A DNA stretch of 37,522 bases, taken from positions 1 to 37,522 of the forward strand of contig CALGUG010000022.1 in NCBI GenBank assembly GCA_937902315.1, read 5' to 3'. Within the stretch, counting starts at the first letter, position 1. The number at the start of each line of letters is the position of its first letter. Of the stretch, positions 32,178-37,522 are shown piece by piece. The position numbers were made by a program, and so were the translations under genes. The stretch comes from an uncultured Chloroflexales bacterium (GTDB taxonomy: Bacteria > Chloroflexota > Chloroflexia > Chloroflexales > Chloroflexaceae). Under the pieces are notes generated by a model. It did not search any database. It had not been told where the DNA came from and saw only the letters and a list, made by a program, of their open reading frames with translations.

Positions 32178-32364
32178 GGCGCTTTGTTTCCTTTTGGCTA
32201 GCTTTCGTATTGGACGAAAGCGCTGAGCAATGGCCCGATTGCCTCTGCTCTGAAAGCTGTACCGTTGTTGTTGTTCAGAAGATATTGCGTGTAATTAGAA
32301 TTAACCAATTTATTACCGAACGCTGTTTAGGCTATGCCTGTGGGGGATGTGGCGGGTGTCGGCC

Positions 32365-32610
32365 TTGCACGATGCTTGGGGCACGCTGCATAGTGCTTGG
32401 GGAACGCTGCACAGTGCTTGGGGCACGCTGCACAGTGCTTGGGGAACGCTGCACGATGCTTGGGGCGAGTTGCAATACGAACAGGGGTTCTTGCACGACG
32501 CTTGGGGCAAGTTGCACGACGCTTGGGGCGAGTTGCAATACGAACAGGGGTTCTTGCACAATGCTTGGGGAAGGCTGCAATACGAACAGGGGTTCTTGCA
32601 CAATACTTTG
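32365..32610. repeat. 21-bp tandem array, locus 2 (11 units plus 15 bp)
   Basis: Units begin every 21 bp from 32365. The pattern is five A units (CTGCACAGTGCTTGGGG type), B, two A, B, A, B and a 15-bp partial A. B units carry the same TTGCAATACGAACAGGGG as at 9861-10070. The total length, 246 bp, is exactly that of locus 1, and again the array abuts an E element through AATTCACCAC. Together with E5 and E6 it fills most of the 915-bp gap 32178-33092, which holds no gene. Confidence 0.92.
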
Positions 32611-32612
32611 AA

Positions 32613-32771
32613 TTCACCACAGAGGCTGTTTAATTCACCACAGAGGCACAGAGGCACAGAGTCTTTAGAGAGTTATTGCTTATGTATGCAGTGAGGTTTG
32701 AGTGCTTGCGCATAAGATAGAACGTACCGATTCTAACTCTCATTATCTCAGTGTCTCAGTGCCTCAGTGGT
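32613..32771. repeat. Composite inverted-repeat element E5
   Basis: The left arm is partly doubled (CACCACAGAGGC twice, then ACAGAGGCACAGAG), the core is type 1 (TTATTGCTTATGTATGCAGT, TGCTTGCGCATAAG) and the right arm CTCAGTGTCTCAGTGCC, then TCAGTGGT. The core is nearly identical to that of E6. Confidence 0.85.
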
Positions 32772-32782
32772 AGGTAATTAAT

Positions 32783-33083
32783 TCACCACAGAGGCTTTTT
32801 AATTCACCACAGAGGCACAGAGGCACAGAGTTTTTTATTGATAATTCACCACAGAGGCACAGAGGCACAGAGTCTTTAGAGAGTGATTGCTTATGTATGC
32901 AATGTGGTTTGAGTGCTTGCGCAAAAGATAGAACGTACCGATTCTAACTCTCATTATCTCAGTGTCTCAGTGCCTCAGTGGTAGATAATTCATTCAATCT
33001 CTTTATCTCTCAGTGTCTCAGTGCCTCAGTGGTAAAACTATTCCCCTCAGTGGTAAAACTTTTTCCCCTCAGTGGTAAAACTT
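32783..33083. repeat. Composite inverted-repeat element E6 with extra arms
   Basis: Three left-arm copies (near 32783, 32800 and 32847), one type-1 core, a right arm ending at 32982, and then four further right-arm pieces to 33083, the last three short (CCTCAGTGGTAAAAC). This looks like arm expansion in progress. It ends 10 bp before the methyltransferase stop. Confidence 0.85.
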
Positions 33084-33092
33084 GTTCCTGTG

Positions 33093-36000
33093 CTATTCGA
33101 GGGCGTCCCAGGCCTCTAGCACAAGGCGACGGGTGCGGTATTCCTTGTATAGCCTCTCTTCTTTCTCTTTTAGGACGCGGAAGGTCTCGCCCGGGAAGTC
33201 TGGGCCGTAGACATCTTTGGGGTCGAGGATGTAGCGCAGCTCGTCGCGGCTGAGGCCATAGAGTTTGGCGATGTAGGCGTCGAGTTCGGCGCGTAGCTGG
33301 GCGCGGCGCTCTTCATGCCAGATAAAGGGCGGGGGCGCTTGGTCTTGGAAGAGGCTGAGCGAGTCGACCGCTGCGCTAAGTTGGGGGTCGGCTAGCTGGT
33401 GGGTTGCGCTATGGTTGGCGCGGCGCTGAAGCATGATCTTTTCGCGCAGATCGAGATCATGCTTGCATTCGTCCCAGATATCTTGGGCAAAGGGCTGGAG
33501 ATCGTAGGCTGTGTAGACCAGCTCTAGCACTCGCGGCACAATATAGAGTAGCTCTGCTTTTCCAAAGGTCTGCGGTGGAAGAGCTGGTAGCTGTTTCATA
33601 GTAAAGAACTTGGCATGTACACCAGCAATTTTTTGCCGTGCTACGAAGTCAAAAGTTAGACTATTTAGAGTCGCCAAAAGACAAGGAGTTTTAGCAACCG
33701 TTTGTTGATCAGGGAACATTAATAAAAACGTATCACCTACCGCTGCAATTGGAATAAGCGAAGCAATAATGCTTCGTTCGTTTGTAGCATTAGTAATATC
33801 GCGCCAACCAAGTAACCATAGTTTTTGCCAGTTGCGTTCTATCAGTTTGTTTTCGACATGTTCGGGTTCTACCCAATAGCGTGGGGTGATAGTAAAGCGA
33901 GGGTCTTGTAGCTCATCAAGGCTAAGATCGCGAGTATCACCATTTTCATAGCTTGCCCAACGATGGGTATATTGATGAATCAGCTTGGCTTCATAGAGCG
34001 GCAAGCTAGTAGCAGTTGGTTGGTTAAGGAATAGACCACTATCGTTAGCCATATGGAACATACTCATAAAACGAATGTTCCATGGATTTGAAGAAGTTTT
34101 TGATGCAAGTAACTGATCGCTTTGGTTTTCAGTGATTAGAACTGGCACTTTGCGATAGATCTTTTTGGTAAGCTCTGCATCAGCTTGGGTACGAAAGGTT
34201 GGAGCGGTACGAGTATTGGGATTAATAAGTGCAATCTCCTCTGGGCTTAATGTAAAGCGACGCTGAGGATCCGCTAGATGGTTGATATTAGTGGCGAAGA
34301 AGATAAATTTCGTTGCTTCCTTGGCTTTGCCTATGGTAAGTGTACAGAATTTATAGCTGCGATGGACTCCTGGGAAGATCGGTTGGCTATTTTCAAAGTC
34401 AAAGAGGCTAATAAGCTGCTTTTTACTGCTTAAAGAAGCAAAGAAGGCTTTAGTATTATCATCGGTGGCGATTCCAGTAGGTACAATAATCCCCGCTCTA
34501 CCTGTATCGTTAATGATGGTACGTGCATGCTCAGCAAAAAGGGCGTAGGTATTAACATCACCTACTGCGGTAAGAGGGAAACGGCCTGAAGCTCGTACAA
34601 ATCGGCTTTCACTCTCAGCGCGATGTTTAGCTTGATCAAATTCGGCGATGCGAATGCGTTGTTGGGGTGTACCATTGCGCCATTCAGCGATTACTCGATC
34701 GCGGGCTGCTTTATTTCCAGCATTGCGAATCTCTGGAACATCAACAAAGTGCTCTTGTTCTTGAAGCTTAATCCGCTCCCATGGGGGATTGCCAAGCACC
34801 ACATCGAAGCCAGCGGGGCGCTCGGGGTTAAGGAAGATCTGCGGGAACTCAAGTTCCCAGTGAAAGAAGTTAGCGCTATGGGCCAAGGCATTGGCGGCGC
34901 CCAGCAGGTCGGCGCGCACGGCGCGCGGGTTATCTTCGTAGTCGGCGATGGTCTTTGTGGTGGGAATACGTTCGAGATTCTCTTTGCTGTGGGGCATAAA
35001 GAAGGCCGCGCACCAGAGGTTAAACTTCTGGAAGAGCTGCTCGGCTTTGCCGCGCTGGCGATAGTAGTCGCTGGCTTTGCTGCGCACAGCCGTCACATCG
35101 TCACTGGCTTGATTGTCGAGCGTTTGCAGGGCTTGGGCGTAGTCGCTACCCTCTTGTGCCTGAGGCTCTTGATCAAAGAGACTATGTTGGCGTTTGTTGG
35201 CTTGGTAGAGTTCGCGCTCTGTTTTATTGCGTTTGCGCAGTGCGCTGCTTACGCTTTTATCGTCGCCGCTAACGGGCTTGTAGGCATCGTCGGGAATGCC
35301 CTGTTTCACCAGATCGAAGGTGGTGCCGATCAGTCCATTGCCATGGCGGATATGGTGGTCGAGGAAGCTGAGCGGTTTGCCGCTGCTGTGTCCTTCCAGC
35401 CAAAGGGCGAGCTTGCAGAGATCGACGGCGAGCGGGTTGAGATCGACGCCGAAGATACAGTGTTGAATCACGTCGCGCACGGCTTCGCGGAAGACGCTGG
35501 GCGCGGGCTGCTCTTCTCCACTGCGCACACGGGCCAGTTCGCGCCCGAGGCGACGGGCGGCGGCCAGCAAGAAGTGGCCACTGCCGCAGGTGGGGTCGCA
35601 GACCTTGATCGACAAGATGGCTTGCTCGCGTTCGGCCTTGCTTAGCTCGCGGGGCGCGATGCGTTCGAGCAACACCGGCTCGAGCGCGCTCTTAATCAGC
35701 TCTTGCACCAGCTCGGGGCGGGTGTAGTACGATCCAGTGGTCTTGCGTTCGGTGCCGCTGGCGAATGCAAAGCTGCTAGCATCGGCTGCAACGACCGGGC
35801 GCAGATCGAGCAGGCTCTCATAGACGCTGCCAAGCTCTTCCACATCGAGCGCGCTGTAGTTGACGCGTCGCTGACTGTTGCTCTCTTGCTCGGTATAGAG
35901 CGAGAGCGAGCGCAGCGCCTTGATCAGATCGGCGTTGCTGATCTGCTGCTGGCTGAGATCGCGAATGGCATCGCCGCCGAAGAGGTCGCCGTCGAGCGGG

Positions 36001-37184
36001 GCGAGGCCAAGCTGGGCGGGTTCGGCGCTGCTGCTGCCTTCAAAGAGCTGGAAGGTGACTTGCAGGCCGCGCCAGAGGTCGTCGTGTTTGCTGGTTTGGA
36101 GTGCGCTCTCTTCGGCCAGACGACGCAGACGGCTGAGCGAGTAGTGTTGGAGGTAGATCGCGAGCGGTTGTTCGCTCTGTTGGGGGCCGAGCAGACGACT
36201 CCAAGCGCTCGTGCTCTTAAGCTCCTCGTCTTGGCCCGGCGCGATAGCTGCAATCAAGCCGCGCTCTTCTGCAACCATCAAAAAGAGCATACGATAGACG
36301 AGGCGCAGTAGCTGTCGGTAGAAGCCGAGCGGCGTGAGCGAGTTATGGCCATCTTTGCCACTGCTTAGGCCGCGCTGCAGCTTCTCGCGTAGCTCGTGGT
36401 TGGAGGGGTGGCTGAGCAGCCCATTGCCAAGGCTGAGCAGCGCCTCTTCAACACCATCGCGCAGGCCCTCGCGCACACGTCCTCCGCTCTCGATGGCCCT
36501 CTGATGGTAGCGCTCGAGCAGACACTCGTGGGAGGCTTGGCCCTGCTTGGGCAGGCGGCTGCGGTGCAAGAGCCTGAAGAAGAGCAGAAACTCGCTAAAC
36601 TTCTCCTCCTCGAACATAGCTTGTAGGTCGAATTCAACAAAGCTGGGCCGTGCAAAGCGCGAGGAATCGCGCAGCAGGCGCAGGCGCAGGCCGTTGGTGA
36701 CAATGCCCCAGAGCTGTTCGGTGCTATTAAGGTACTCTTGCATCAGGCCGTGAGGCGAGAGGCGCGGGCCGCCGCTCTCGGCGCGTGTGTCGAGCTTGGT
36801 GTGCGCTCCAGCGATGTGAATGGGCGGCGCGTCGCTGTAGAGGTCGGCGCGGTGCGAGATCGCGTACTTATGGTTGCCCACAAGATAGGCGTTTTGGTTG
36901 TAGACAGGTTCGTAGCCCAGATTTTGTAATAGCGGGAGCACCCAACGTTGGCGGGTTTCGCTGGTAAGCTTTTCGCCCTCAGGTGTTTTGGCCATGCGCT
37001 GTTGGAAGAGCTGCCATTGCGAGCGCAATACCTGCCAGATATCGGCGGCCATGTCGTTGACCGACTGTGTACTGGTGCTATCGAAGTCGCGCGGGGTCTG
37101 GCCTTCCAGCTCTCCATCAGCGATCTGGTCGAGAAGATCGGCGGGTAGTAATCCACCTTCGGTTATGATTGTCGAAAAGCTCAT
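33093..37184 (-). CDS. Eco57I/DrmMI-like N6-adenine DNA methyltransferase
   Basis: This encodes 1363 residues from the ATG at 37184 (GGTGAT 8 nt upstream; a start at 37217 adds 11 residues without a better site). An N-terminal domain (about 25-230) has SPHGLMQEYLNSTEQLWGIV and NGLRLRLLRDS, typical of large Eco57I-type enzymes such as DrmMI. SAM motif I is CDPTCGSGHFLLAAARRLG (about 524) and catalytic motif IV is VVLGNPPWERI (about 793), with a helical insertion between. A target-recognition-like region (about 850-1230) and the C-terminal DFPGETFRVLKEKEERLYKE and RRLVLEAWDAL complete the family layout. It should methylate adenine in host DNA. I see no nuclease motif in the N-terminus. Repeats flank it on both sides; partners upstream of the window cannot be excluded. 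Confidence 0.92.
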   Translation of the reverse strand: MSFSTIITEGGLLPADLLDQIADGELEGQTPRDFDSTSTQSVNDMAADIWQVLRSQWQLFQQRMAKTPEGEKLTSETRQRWVLPLLQNLGYEPVYNQNAYLVGNHKYAISHRADLYSDAPPIHIAGAHTKLDTRAESGGPRLSPHGLMQEYLNSTEQLWGIVTNGLRLRLLRDSSRFARPSFVEFDLQAMFEEEKFSEFLLFFRLLHRSRLPKQGQASHECLLERYHQRAIESGGRVREGLRDGVEEALLSLGNGLLSHPSNHELREKLQRGLSSGKDGHNSLTPLGFYRQLLRLVYRMLFLMVAEERGLIAAIAPGQDEELKSTSAWSRLLGPQQSEQPLAIYLQHYSLSRLRRLAEESALQTSKHDDLWRGLQVTFQLFEGSSSAEPAQLGLAPLDGDLFGGDAIRDLSQQQISNADLIKALRSLSLYTEQESNSQRRVNYSALDVEELGSVYESLLDLRPVVAADASSFAFASGTERKTTGSYYTRPELVQELIKSALEPVLLERIAPRELSKAEREQAILSIKVCDPTCGSGHFLLAAARRLGRELARVRSGEEQPAPSVFREAVRDVIQHCIFGVDLNPLAVDLCKLALWLEGHSSGKPLSFLDHHIRHGNGLIGTTFDLVKQGIPDDAYKPVSGDDKSVSSALRKRNKTERELYQANKRQHSLFDQEPQAQEGSDYAQALQTLDNQASDDVTAVRSKASDYYRQRGKAEQLFQKFNLWCAAFFMPHSKENLERIPTTKTIADYEDNPRAVRADLLGAANALAHSANFFHWELEFPQIFLNPERPAGFDVVLGNPPWERIKLQEQEHFVDVPEIRNAGNKAARDRVIAEWRNGTPQQRIRIAEFDQAKHRAESESRFVRASGRFPLTAVGDVNTYALFAEHARTIINDTGRAGIIVPTGIATDDNTKAFFASLSSKKQLISLFDFENSQPIFPGVHRSYKFCTLTIGKAKEATKFIFFATNINHLADPQRRFTLSPEEIALINPNTRTAPTFRTQADAELTKKIYRKVPVLITENQSDQLLASKTSSNPWNIRFMSMFHMANDSGLFLNQPTATSLPLYEAKLIHQYTHRWASYENGDTRDLSLDELQDPRFTITPRYWVEPEHVENKLIERNWQKLWLLGWRDITNATNERSIIASLIPIAAVGDTFLLMFPDQQTVAKTPCLLATLNSLTFDFVARQKIAGVHAKFFTMKQLPALPPQTFGKAELLYIVPRVLELVYTAYDLQPFAQDIWDECKHDLDLREKIMLQRRANHSATHQLADPQLSAAVDSLSLFQDQAPPPFIWHEERRAQLRAELDAYIAKLYGLSRDELRYILDPKDVYGPDFPGETFRVLKEKEERLYKEYRTRRLVLEAWDALE

Positions 37185-37210
37185 AGCGCTATCACCATAT
37201 CTATATTCAT

Positions 37211-37438
37211 TCACCACAGAGGCTTTTTAATTTACCACAGAGGCTTTTTAATTTACCACAGAGGCACAGAGGCACAGAGTTTTTGAGAGATAATTTACCA
37301 CAGAGGCACAGAGGCACAGAGTTTTTGAGAGAGTATATCGCTATATTTGCGAATGCGGTGAGGTTTGCACCTAAGCGTGTAAAGCTTGAAGCTCCGATAC
37401 ATTCTCTTTATCTCTCAGTGTCTCAGTGCCTCTGTGGT
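37211..37438. repeat. Composite inverted-repeat element E7
   Basis: This has four left-arm copies of growing length, then a type-2 core (TATATCGCTATATTTGCGAA, GCGGTGAGGTTTGCACCTAA, GAAGCTCCGAT) and the right arm CTCAGTGTCTCAGTGCC, then TCTGTGGT. It fills the region upstream of the methyltransferase start and must contain or displace its promoter. Confidence 0.85.
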
Positions 37439-37449
37439 AAATAGTTTAT

Positions 37450-37522
37450 TCACCACAGAGAGGCACAGAGTTTTTTAGAGAGTATATCGCTATATTTGCG
37501 AATGCGGTGAGGTTTGCACCTA
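37450..37522. repeat. Composite inverted-repeat element E8, cut by window end
   Basis: Left arm ATTCACCACAGAGAGGC and a type-2 core identical to that of E7 up to the last base. The rest lies outside the window. Confidence 0.82.

Noticed and set aside
33093..37184. PglX of a BREX system, or a complete DISARM system
   Set aside because: The methyltransferase fits the Eco57I/DrmMI class, but BrxC, PglZ, DrmA, DrmB and DrmC are all absent from the window. The operon could continue outside it, so only completeness is rejected.
33093..37184. Type IIG restriction enzyme with an N-terminal nuclease
   Set aside because: No PD-(D/E)XK pattern is visible in the N-terminal 230 residues. The segment matches the non-catalytic N-terminus of the DrmMI-like family instead.

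Overview
The window looks like chromosome of a free-living bacterium, most likely a member of the Chloroflexota. That guess rests on gene style only (general-stress membrane proteins, a PreP-like M16C peptidase, HXXEE and macro-domain proteins, intergenic space full of repeats); no rRNA or other marker gene is present. I saw no tRNA, rRNA, integrase, transposase or CRISPR array.

Layout. 1-3.7 kb (minus strand): a general-stress group with a small membrane protein, a GlsB/YeaQ-type protein, a GsiB/17M-like glycine-zipper protein and a GSP39-type short-chain dehydrogenase. 4.1-8.1 kb (plus strand): a run of small genes, namely a conserved unknown, a macro-domain protein, an HXXEE membrane protein, a small protein with an APH-like kinase catalytic loop, a GNAT acetyltransferase and a DUF4256-like protein. 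8.7-18.1 kb: a two-domain VOC/extradiol-dioxygenase-like protein, a sugar-phosphate isomerase-like TIM barrel, a GT39-like membrane glycosyltransferase, a presequence-protease-like M16C peptidase, two small unknown proteins and a nitroreductase. 18.8-20.8 kb: an oppDF ATPase pair with no permease genes alongside. 20.8-23 kb: mostly non-coding DNA with palindromes and repeats, plus one membrane protein.

23-37.2 kb (all minus strand) is the most interesting part, a defence-like region. A tight three-gene operon encodes two paralogous McrB-like AAA+ proteins (905 and 915 aa) followed by a 788-aa McrC-like effector. In the effector I read a PD-(D/E)XK nuclease core, a zinc-finger-like cysteine cluster and a C-terminal HEPN-type RNxxxH motif, which suggests combined DNase and RNase activity. 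Upstream lie a 232-aa helical protein with an internal duplication and a 1363-aa Eco57I/DrmMI-like adenine methyltransferase. The obvious DISARM or BREX partners are not in view. My inference is a modification-linked, McrBC-type restriction or abortive-infection system. The two ATPase genes share stretches of identical DNA, which suggests gene conversion.

The second theme is a dense set of intergenic repeats. (i) A composite inverted-repeat element (family E, eight copies) has arms built from CACNGAGG-type subrepeats. (ii) Two 42-bp tandem arrays grew out of those arms. (iii) Two 21-bp tandem arrays, each exactly 246 bp (11 full units plus 15 bp), fuse to an E element at the same kind of junction; their units can fold into hairpins. 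(iv) A MITE-like element of about 125 bp has TA-flanked inverted ends. (v) A 24-bp GC-rich repeat occurs five times. Repeats separate most modules, including both sides of the methyltransferase gene and both sides of the McrB operon.
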